Source: Elusimicrobiota bacterium (GTDB taxonomy: Bacteria > CG03 > SLGR01 > PWQF01). From it: DNA of 8,002 nt. Every line of letters begins with the position of its first letter. The first letter of the stretch is position 1. Of the stretch, positions 1 to 5,091 are shown in pieces. The notes under the pieces are model-generated. The model did not search any database, was not told the DNA's origin, and saw only the letters and a list, made by a program, of their open reading frames with translations. Both the position numbers and the translations under genes were made by a program. The DNA lies in NCBI GenBank assembly GCA_003558145.1, contig PWMP01000141.1, positions 1 through 8,002 on the forward strand, written 5' to 3'.

Positions 1-524
1 AAAGCGCCGCCGCCAAGGTGGTTTATTGTTCTTCCGCTTTCTTTTTCCGGCGCAACCCTATCGGTAAATCCGTCTTTTGAAGCTCCGGCTTTAAGCGCTT
101 CTCCGATTATGAGCGATACTGACCCGGTTTGAAATTCTCCGTCCAGGGCACATTCAATATAACCGGTAAGTCCTTCCGGTATTAGAGCGTCCGCTTTTTC
201 TCCCTTTTCGGTTTTTACCGGAAATTTCTTAAATTTGTTTTCGTCGGCACCGGAAACCGAACCGCAGTACCTGACAAATTCCGCACCGGAAACATTCGGA
301 ACACATATAATGAACTTTCCGGTATTTTTTATATTTTCGTATGTTTTATGAGTCTTTGCCACCCCGACAAGAATTTTAGAAGGGCTCTTACGGACCGGAC
401 AGTTCCATGCTACGGGAGCTATATCATAAACGCCCTCTGTCGATTTTGTAGAAATCATAACAACAGGCCCGTGATTTACGAGCCTGTAAGCAACGTCTAC
501 AGGTATTTCTTTATACATACTCAT
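1..524 (-). CDS. Flavin reductase-like (flavoredoxin-type) FMN-binding protein, 3' end cut by window
   Basis: Read by eye from the reverse strand, this frame is open from an ATG at 524 to the left edge, giving 174 visible residues. The N-terminal half fits the split-barrel flavin reductase-like domain. After VVMISTKSTEGVYD, at about residues 19-32, comes IAPVAWNCPVRKSPSKI, where family members carry the 'ta.W....s..P' flavin-binding segment. Then come KTHKTYENIKNTGKFIICVP and a conserved-looking TINHLGGGAF at the visible end. Such proteins bind FMN and pass electrons from a reductase to partners such as flavodiiron proteins or rubredoxin in anaerobes. The start is set by AAAGGAG on the minus strand (534-540), 9 nt before ATG 524; a second ATG two codons in would sit too far away. 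It lies 16 nt after the cupin stop, so it is the downstream gene of that operon. Usual family length is about 180-210 residues, so little is missing. The family call is solid; the physiological partner is unknown. Confidence 0.8.
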   Translation of the reverse strand, partial: MSMYKEIPVDVAYRLVNHGPVVMISTKSTEGVYDIAPVAWNCPVRKSPSKILVGVAKTHKTYENIKNTGKFIICVPNVSGAEFVRYCGSVSGADENKFKKFPVKTEKGEKADALIPEGLTGYIECALDGEFQTGSVSLIIGEALKAGASKDGFTDRVAPEKESGRTINHLGGGA

Positions 525-540
525 ATTTTAAAACTCCTTT

Positions 541-813
541 CTATCCAAATTTATAATGTTTTCTTATTTTTTCGGTTATTTTCCAGGTGCAATCCATTCC
601 CTCCGGAAAAACAACGTAATCCCCGGCGCCAAATTCAACGGGTTCGCCGCCTGAAGGATTTACTTCGGCACGTCCCTCAAGTATGTAGCAGTGTTCATTC
701 GTATCATAATGCCAGGGGAATTCAGACTCTTCTTTTTCCCATATATCCCACCTTAAAACTCCCATTTCTTCCAGTTCCTGAGTTGAAGGCCTGCTTATTT
801 TTATATGGGTCAT
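541..813 (-). CDS. Small single-domain cupin (DUF861/cupin_3 type, TM1112-like)
   Basis: This 90-residue protein is one cupin beta-barrel. WDIWEKEESEFPWHYDTNEHCYILEGRAEV spans about residues 22-51, in parts: WDIWEKEESEF, then WHYDTNEHCYILEG with the first cupin motif. FGAGDYVVFPEGMDCTWKI (61-79) carries the second motif, and KHYKFG ends it. From memory it resembles Thermotoga maritima TM1112 and plant RmlC-like small cupins almost throughout. That group is structurally known but has no settled function, and its usual metal ligands are incomplete; here H35, H41 and H86 are possible ligands. The frame also has a GTG at 816, but GGGAG at 821-825 is 7 nt from ATG 813 and only 4 nt from the GTG, so I chose the ATG. 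It starts 12 nt after the cyclophilin stop and ends 16 nt before the flavin reductase, consistent with co-transcription. Family call is confident; substrate unknown. Confidence 0.86.
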   Translation of the reverse strand: MTHIKISRPSTQELEEMGVLRWDIWEKEESEFPWHYDTNEHCYILEGRAEVNPSGGEPVEFGAGDYVVFPEGMDCTWKITEKIRKHYKFG

Positions 814-825
814 CACAACACTCCC

Positions 826-1446
826 TTACTTTTCAATTATTTCAACACGTTCCATTACAACCGGCTGGGCAGGGCTGTCACCGGGCCCGGTAGGAGTATT
901 GGCAATTTCATAAACATAATCCATACCCTCTGTTACTTCTCCGAATATGGTGTGCCTGCCGTTAAGCCAGGGTGTTTCAGAAACGGTAATGAAAAACTGA
1001 CTGCCGTTAGTGTTCGGGCCGGCGTTTGCCATTGCCAGGATGCCGGGCCGGTCGAAACCTAAACCTTCCACTATTTCACAGTCAAAGCGGTAACCCGGAC
1101 CACCACGGCCGGTCCCCAGAGGGTCACCTCCCTGAATCATAAAACCGTCTATAACCCTGTGAAAAATCAACCCGTCATAAAACCTGCCGGTCGTCCATTC
1201 GCCTGTCTGAGGATCCTGGTATTCTTTAGTGCCGGAGACAAGTCCTGCGAAATTTTCCACTGTATTAGGAGTCTCGCCAGCGAAGAGTTTTATAAGAATT
1301 TCACCGAGCTCTTCACCACCTAAAGAAATTTCCATCCGCGCATAATAAGTAGTAGTCTTATCTACGCTCACATATTCCTCCTCTTCATTGCATCCAACCG
1401 TAAAAATAACAGCCGACAGCATTATAGCTGCAATAACTTTTTTCAT
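826..1446 (-). CDS. Peptidyl-prolyl cis-trans isomerase, cyclophilin type, probable lipoprotein
   Basis: A 206-residue cyclophilin that interconverts cis and trans Xaa-Pro bonds during protein folding. The N-terminus MKKVIAAIMLSAVIFTVGC is a signal peptide with a candidate lipidation cysteine at C19. The lipobox TVGC is loose (T at -3), which spirochaete-like lipoboxes tolerate better than the strict consensus. An acidic linker NEEEE follows, so the enzyme should be anchored facing the periplasm. The catalytic core is intact: FHRVI with the key Arg at R97, GFMIQGGD with F102, M103 and Q105, MANAGPNTNGSQFFIT (139-154), and TPWLNGRHTIFG with W160 and H165. These correspond to CypA R55, F60, M61, Q63, W121 and H126. 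Extra residues around SGTKEYQDPQTGEW (71-84) make the loop before the RFYDG strand longer than in the shortest bacterial forms. Its ribosome site GAGG (1457-1460) is encoded in the last codons of the upstream YkgJ gene, which ends only 2 nt before this start; coupling is likely. Confidence 0.93.
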   Translation of the reverse strand: MKKVIAAIMLSAVIFTVGCNEEEEYVSVDKTTTYYARMEISLGGEELGEILIKLFAGETPNTVENFAGLVSGTKEYQDPQTGEWTTGRFYDGLIFHRVIDGFMIQGGDPLGTGRGGPGYRFDCEIVEGLGFDRPGILAMANAGPNTNGSQFFITVSETPWLNGRHTIFGEVTEGMDYVYEIANTPTGPGDSPAQPVVMERVEIIEK

Positions 1447-1448
1447 TT

Positions 1449-1799
1449 TTAAATTACCTCTCTGTCTGTTTTAATTCCCCTGCAGAATGATTTTATTTCC
1501 CTCAGTCTGCCGCTGTACTTGAAATTTTCACCCCAGAAGGGGAACGTCCTGCACTGGGAAGGCCTCTTGTCATAAACGGTACAGCTGGTATTTTCCAGAA
1601 AAATACAAGGTTTATTGTAATCTCCTTTTAACCTGAGGCTTCCCTGGAACCTTTCTGAATAGAGCCGGAGAAATTCTTCTTTCGTTATTCCAAGAAGTTC
1701 TGCAATGGAACGGGCTTCTCCGGCATCAATAAACACATATCCTCCCTGCCGGCAGCATTGTCCGCAGGCAGTGCATTTAAAGTCTATTTTCATTTTCAT
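1449..1799 (-). CDS. YkgJ-family CxxCxxCC cysteine-cluster protein
   Basis: A 116-residue cytoplasmic protein with eight cysteines in the pattern of the YkgJ/Fli-B-type putative Zn- or Fe-binding family. It has C9-x2-C12-x2-C15-C16 (CTACGQCC) near the start, C65 in PCIFLE, C73 in TSCTVYDKRP, C83 in QCRTFPFW, and C106 in FCRGI. The order 'CxxCxxCC - C.fl - C.vY..RP..CR.fPf - C.GI' is the hallmark of the family. The biochemical role is not settled; metal binding is predicted from the cysteines. I see no convincing Shine-Dalgarno upstream of ATG 1799. A promoter-like TATTAT directly touches that ATG (see the promoter entry), so translation may really begin at the in-frame ATG at 1793 on a leaderless message. 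The gene follows the kinase by 41 nt and precedes the cyclophilin by 2 nt. The family call is strong; the start is uncertain by two codons. Confidence 0.88.
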   Translation of the reverse strand: MKMKIDFKCTACGQCCRQGGYVFIDAGEARSIAELLGITKEEFLRLYSERFQGSLRLKGDYNKPCIFLENTSCTVYDKRPSQCRTFPFWGENFKYSGRLREIKSFCRGIKTDREVI

Positions 1800-1827
1800 A
1801 TAATATCATTTAGAACTCAAAAATCAA
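1800..1827 (-). promoter_or_regulatory. Candidate sigma-70-type promoter abutting the YkgJ start
   Basis: On the minus strand, TTGATT (1822-1827) and TATTAT (1800-1805) are 16 nt apart, matching the -35 and -10 consensus at 4/6 and 5/6. The predicted transcript start, about 7 nt downstream, falls at 1793, the A of the second in-frame ATG of the YkgJ gene. This would give a leaderless transcript and explain the missing ribosome site. The region is AT-rich, so chance matches are plausible, and read-through from the kinase is an equally possible source of transcript. Confidence 0.35.
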
Positions 1828-1840
1828 CCGGAATTGAGAA

Positions 1841-3355
1841 TCAGTAATTAAATCCGCTGTTTCCTATGAATTCTCTGAGTATGGATGTTTGGGGAACCTC
1901 ATCCGGGTCCAGGGGAAGGAAAAATTCAAGGTAGTTGAGCAGCCGGCATGCCTCATAATATTTACCGGACCCGTCCGCTTTGATATCCTTGAGAAGTTTT
2001 TCAACCATAGGCTTCAGCACCGCCTGCTCATATATTATGGAAGAATTAAAAAACATATGCGCCCTTTCCTGGAACGGAAAAACGTATTTTTCTTCACCTT
2101 TTCTTACTTTAGGAAAATTCTCAAGCGTTGCACCGGCAGTATGGCTGCGAAACATGGAATCTCTTACAATTCTCCTCATAAGCCTGGAATCAGATGTAAA
2201 TATCCTGGAACTGTAATCTATGCAAAGCTGTGTAAGAGCGCTGACAAAAATCCTTACCTGGCCACTGCATCCCGGATAATCCGTAAGTTGAGAATTAAGC
2301 CCGTGCAGTCCTTCTATAAGAAAAATAGTTTTGGGAACTTTTTTTACCGGTCTGCCGTTATTTCTTCTTTTTCCCGTCTTAAAATCAAAATACGGCAACT
2401 CAATAGTATCCCCTGCAAGACAGGCTTTCATATGCGAACGGAAAAGGCCTACGTCCACTGCATTGATGCTTTCAAAATCCGGTTCACCTTCGGAAGTAAG
2501 AGGGGTTTTGTTGCGGGGTAAAAAATAATCGTCAAGATGAATCATCTCCGGCATAAGCCCGTTAGCCCTGAGCTGTATGGCCAGCCTTTTGACAAAAGTC
2601 GTCTTACCAGAAGACGAAGGCCCGGCTATAAAAACCATGTTATTGCCGGAATGTTTTTCAGTTATGCCGTCAGCAATACGGACCATTTTCTTTTCATGGA
2701 ATGCTTCCTGAATTTTAATAAGCGTGGAAATCTCTCCGCTATCAATAGCTGTATTCAAGTCGGGCACGTGGTGTATGCCCAATATTGCGTTCCAGTTTTT
2801 TGTTTCCTCATAAACGCTGAAGAGTTTTTCCTGACGGTCGGCATTAGCAGGTATTTTAGAAATTTTGCTGCCCGGATACTGAAGAACAAAGCCGTGCCTG
2901 TACTGAACAAGCCTGAAAGAGGAAAGTATGCCTGTACTTGCTACGCAGTCCAAAAACATAAAATCAAAATAATCTCTGAGGAACACCAGTCCCATTCGCG
3001 GCTTTTTGAGCCAGCGTGAGGCGGAAACCTTGTCTTTTCTTGACTCCTTCTTAAACATTTCAATGGCTTCTTTGCGGCCGACCTTTTTAACCCTGAATTC
3101 ATCATCGCTTTTAACTATCTGGCGCATTCTTTTCTCAAGCTTACCAACAAGCCCTGCAGGCAGCGGAGTCTGATCGTCTGACTCAAAAAAGTACCCGTGC
3201 ATAATGGACTGCCCCACCTGAAGCTTTAAGTGAGGATAAAGCTCGCTCTGAGCGCATTTAAGAAGTATAACAAGACTGCGGCGGTAGATTTCTACGCCGT
3301 GTTTCGTACCGTAATCGGCTTCTTTTTTGAAAGCTGTTTTAAATACTGATTTCAT
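1841..3355 (-). CDS. Uridine kinase/phosphoribulokinase-family P-loop kinase with ThrRS-like N-terminal region
   Basis: A 504-residue predicted cytoplasmic nucleoside kinase. The C-terminal half is the catalytic P-loop domain: Walker A GPSSSGKTT (245-253), HLDDYF (273-278) as the substrate-binding Asp motif of uridine kinases, PYFDFKTGKR (321-330), and FLIEGLHGLN (345-354) as Walker B. An Arg-rich lid-like stretch RLMRRIVRDSMFRSHTA (391-407) follows. The N-terminal part, about 22-160, resembles the second additional (editing-like) domain of threonyl-tRNA synthetase: YRRSLVILLKCAQSELYPHL, then IMHGYFFESD (the 'GFYYD' position) and LEKRMRQIV. In the aligned HxxxH zinc motif both His are replaced (R26 and I30). 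Related kinases, as I recall them, also carry an N-terminal TGS domain of about 50-60 residues; here it is absent, and an in-frame stop lies four codons upstream of ATG 3355. The ribosome site is weak. Annotated relatives are called 'nucleoside kinase'; the natural substrate is not certain. It may head the downstream leftward operon. Confidence 0.85.
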   Translation of the reverse strand: MKSVFKTAFKKEADYGTKHGVEIYRRSLVILLKCAQSELYPHLKLQVGQSIMHGYFFESDDQTPLPAGLVGKLEKRMRQIVKSDDEFRVKKVGRKEAIEMFKKESRKDKVSASRWLKKPRMGLVFLRDYFDFMFLDCVASTGILSSFRLVQYRHGFVLQYPGSKISKIPANADRQEKLFSVYEETKNWNAILGIHHVPDLNTAIDSGEISTLIKIQEAFHEKKMVRIADGITEKHSGNNMVFIAGPSSSGKTTFVKRLAIQLRANGLMPEMIHLDDYFLPRNKTPLTSEGEPDFESINAVDVGLFRSHMKACLAGDTIELPYFDFKTGKRRNNGRPVKKVPKTIFLIEGLHGLNSQLTDYPGCSGQVRIFVSALTQLCIDYSSRIFTSDSRLMRRIVRDSMFRSHTAGATLENFPKVRKGEEKYVFPFQERAHMFFNSSIIYEQAVLKPMVEKLLKDIKADGSGKYYEACRLLNYLEFFLPLDPDEVPQTSILREFIGNSGFNY

Positions 3356-3368
3356 AATTACATCTTAC

Positions 3369-3396
3369 TTATTACACATTATTGATTTAATTTCAA
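3369..3396 (-). promoter_or_regulatory. Weak candidate promoter for the leftward kinase
   Basis: On the minus strand, TTGAAA (3391-3396, 5/6 match to -35) is followed after 16 nt by TAATAA (3369-3374, 4/6 match to -10). The predicted transcript start near 3362 would leave a leader of only about 7 nt before ATG 3355, in keeping with the lack of a clear ribosome site there. The -35 box shares three bases with the palindrome at 3394-3408. The base composition is very AT-rich, so this remains a guess. Confidence 0.25.
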
Positions 3397-3408
3397 CTTT
3401 TAAAGTTG
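3394..3408. promoter_or_regulatory. Perfect 7+1+7 palindrome, possible operator in the divergent region
   Basis: CAACTTT-T-AAAGTTG is a perfect inverted repeat with a single central base. It sits between the divergent kinase and RRM genes, touching the candidate leftward -35 box and about 20 nt upstream of the rightward -35 box. That position suits a dimeric repressor or activator acting on one or both genes. It is not followed by a T-run and is too AT-rich and tightly looped to be a terminator. I do not recognise the motif as a known regulator box, and no regulator gene is visible in the window. Confidence 0.35.
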
Positions 3409-3427
3409 CGTTTATTTAAAAGTACAA

Positions 3428-3456
3428 TTGCTTTTTAGAAATTATTAATATATACT
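3428..3456 (+). promoter_or_regulatory. Promoter of the RRM protein gene
   Basis: TTGCTT (3428-3433) and TATACT (3451-3456) are separated by exactly 17 nt. The -10 matches the sigma-70 consensus at 5/6 and the -35 at 3/6. Transcription would start near G3463, giving a leader of roughly 60 nt that contains the hairpin at 3476-3492. No competing box with better spacing is visible. Confidence 0.5.
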
Positions 3457-3475
3457 TTTTTTGGATGATGGAGCA

Positions 3476-3492
3476 GGCGGCAACCAGCCGCC
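3476..3492 (+). promoter_or_regulatory. GC-rich hairpin in the 5' leader of the RRM gene
   Basis: GGCGGC (3476-3481) pairs perfectly with GCCGCC (3487-3492) around the 5-nt loop AACCA. The hairpin stands out in an otherwise AT-rich region and lies in the predicted leader, about 20 nt before the ribosome site AGGAG (3512-3516). No T-run follows, so it is not an intrinsic terminator. Roles to consider are message stability, cold-responsive folding, or autoregulation by the encoded RNA-binding protein. None is shown by the sequence alone. Confidence 0.5.
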
Positions 3493-3524
3493 CGTGTCGT
3501 ATTTAGTTAACAGGAGTCAGTAGA

Positions 3525-3791
3525 ATGCAAGGAAGCAAGTTGTATGTCGGAAACCTTAATTTCGACGTAAAGGAAGACCAGCTTAAAGAACTTTTTGCCC
3601 CTCATGGTGAAATCAAAGATCTTATAATCATTAAGGACAAGTTCAGCGGCAGGTCAAAAGGTTTCGGGTTTGTTGAGTTTTCAAAGCCCGAAGAAGCACA
3701 GAAAGCCGCTGACGCGCTTAACGACCAGGACTTTGAAGGAAGAGGTCTTAGAATCGCCGAAGCCAAACCAAAAAGAGACGACAGAGGATAA
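3525..3791 (+). CDS. Single-RRM RNA-binding protein
   Basis: An 88-residue protein made almost wholly of one RNA recognition motif. RNP2 is LYVGNL (6-11) and RNP1 is KGFGFVEF (45-52), matching the consensus at every position. The aromatic residues that stack on RNA bases (Y7, F47, F49) are present. The fold is completed by EEAQKAADALNDQDFEGRGL and RIAEAKPKRDDRG. The tail is short and basic, without the long Gly-rich extension of eukaryotic and some cyanobacterial relatives. Family members bind single-stranded RNA; in cyanobacteria several are cold-induced, but the role in other bacteria is poorly known. ATG 3525 is preceded by AGGAG with GGAG 8 nt away. The gene has its own promoter, leader hairpin and terminator, so it looks monocistronic. 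Confidence 0.95.
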   Translation: MQGSKLYVGNLNFDVKEDQLKELFAPHGEIKDLIIIKDKFSGRSKGFGFVEFSKPEEAQKAADALNDQDFEGRGLRIAEAKPKRDDRG

Positions 3792-3813
3792 GTATAACGA
3801 TATAAGTACTTAG

Positions 3814-3851
3814 ACGCCGCGCCTGGATTTAAACAAGCGCGGCGTTTTTTT
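3814..3851 (+). terminator. Intrinsic terminator after the RRM gene
   Basis: ACGCCGCGC (3814-3822) pairs with GCGCGGCGT (3837-3845) to make a 9-bp GC-rich stem with a 14-nt loop, followed by a run of seven T ending at 3851. It lies 22 nt after the RRM stop codon and separates that gene from fprA, which therefore needs its own promoter between here and 3890. Confidence 0.92.
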
Positions 3852-3903
3852 ATGTCCTAATTAAATATTTGACAAAATCGTATTTTAAAAAGGAGGTTTC
3901 ATC

Positions 3904-5091
3904 ATGTTAAAAAAAGTTGCTGAAAGCGTAAGCTGGGTGGGAAAAACAGACTGGGAGTTGAGAAGATTTCACGGCAATGAATACTCAACACACCGCGGCA
4001 GCACCTATAATTCTTACCTGGTACAGGATAAAAAAACAGCCCTTATTGACACCGTATGGAAGCCCTTTGCAGCTGAATTTGTTGATAACCTTAAAAAAGA
4101 AATAGACCTTAACGATATAGATTTTGTAATAGCTAATCATGCCGAAATTGATCACAGCGGGGCTCTGCCGGAACTGCTCAGGGAAATTCCGGATGTTCCT
4201 GTTTACTGTACAAAAAACGGCATTGCTTCCCTGAAGGGGCATTATCACGAAGACTGGAATTTTAACCCCGTAAAAACCGGGGACAGCATCAGCCTGGGGT
4301 CAAAGGAGCTTTTTTTTGTTGAAGCCAAAATGCTTCATTGGCCGGACAGTATGTTCTGCTACCTTAGCGGCGAAAACATCCTTTTTTCAAACGATGCATT
4401 CGGACAGCATTATGCCACAGAAGAAATGTTTAACGACCTGGTAGATAACTGCGAACTTTACCAGGAAGCAATAAAATATTATGCAAACATACTTACCCCG
4501 TTCAGCATACTGGTCACAAAAAAAATTGACGAACTTCTTGGAATGAAACTTCCGGTTGATATGATATGTCCCAGCCACGGCGTTATATGGAGGAACAATC
4601 CTCTGCAGATAGTTGAGCAGTATCAAAAATGGGCGGATTCATACAAAGAAGACCAGGTCACAATAATTTATGATACTATGTGGAATGCAACTAAAAGAAT
4701 GGCCGAAGCAGTTGCGGAAGGAATAAAAAGAACAGGCACTGCCGCACGCGTAAAACTTTTTAAAGTGTCCGAATCGGACAGCAATGATATAATAACAGAG
4801 ATCTTCCGTTCTAAGGCAGTTATTGCGGGTTCACCAACCATAAACAGAGGCATACTAACTTCCGTAGCTGCAATACTGGAGGAAATCAGGGGGCTGGGAC
4901 TTAAGGAAAAACAAGCAGCTGCTTTCGGAAGCTACGGATGGAGCGGCGAATCTCCGGGAATAATCGATTCCGGGCTAAAGGAAGCCGGGTTCAATATAAT
5001 AGGAGAACCCTTAAAATTATCCTGGAATCCTGATAAAGAACAAATTCAGGAATGCTTAAAATGGGGAGAAAAACTTAATATTAAGGATTAA
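3904..5091 (+). CDS. fprA: Flavodiiron protein (A-type flavoprotein), O2/NO reductase
   Basis: A 395-residue two-domain cytoplasmic enzyme that reduces O2 to water and/or NO to N2O, protecting anaerobes. The N-terminal metallo-beta-lactamase-like domain (about 1-245) carries all diiron ligands: H79, E81, D83 and H84 in NHAEIDHSG, H145 in LHWPDS, D164 in SNDAFG, and H225 in PSHG. The C-terminal flavodoxin domain (about 252-390) has the FMN phosphate loop YDTMWNATKRMA (256-267), SPTINRG (310-316) and FGSYGWSGE (341-349). The length is the standard two-domain (class A) size, so no rubredoxin or flavin reductase domain is fused; electrons must come from a separate partner such as rubredoxin or a flavin reductase. 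AGGAGG (3891-3896) lies 7 nt before ATG 3904, a near-ideal ribosome site. The gene is alone on its strand after the RRM terminator. Whether O2 or NO is the main substrate cannot be read from the sequence. Confidence 0.96.
   Translation: MLKKVAESVSWVGKTDWELRRFHGNEYSTHRGSTYNSYLVQDKKTALIDTVWKPFAAEFVDNLKKEIDLNDIDFVIANHAEIDHSGALPELLREIPDVPVYCTKNGIASLKGHYHEDWNFNPVKTGDSISLGSKELFFVEAKMLHWPDSMFCYLSGENILFSNDAFGQHYATEEMFNDLVDNCELYQEAIKYYANILTPFSILVTKKIDELLGMKLPVDMICPSHGVIWRNNPLQIVEQYQKWADSYKEDQVTIIYDTMWNATKRMAEAVAEGIKRTGTAARVKLFKVSESDSNDIITEIFRSKAVIAGSPTINRGILTSVAAILEEIRGLGLKEKQAAAFGSYGWSGESPGIIDSGLKEAGFNIIGEPLKLSWNPDKEQIQECLKWGEKLNIKD

Noticed and set aside
348..893. A 181-codon rightward open frame
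   Set aside because: It lies antisense to the flavin reductase and cupin genes, crosses gene boundaries and has no ribosome site or recognisable domain; it is a shadow of the real coding strand.
1816..1838. CTCAA...TTGAG inverted repeat between the kinase and YkgJ genes, as a terminator
   Set aside because: The stem is 5 bp with a 13-nt loop and no T-run, and too AT-rich to end transcription.
1889..2521. A 210-codon rightward open frame opposite the kinase
   Set aside because: The kinase on the other strand has clear Walker and ThrRS-like motifs; this frame has low-complexity basic sequence and no domain.
3869..3874. Perfect TTGACA upstream of fprA, as a -35 box
   Set aside because: The position 17 nt downstream is the AGGAGG ribosome site, so no -10 box is possible at normal spacing. 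The fprA promoter is not identified.
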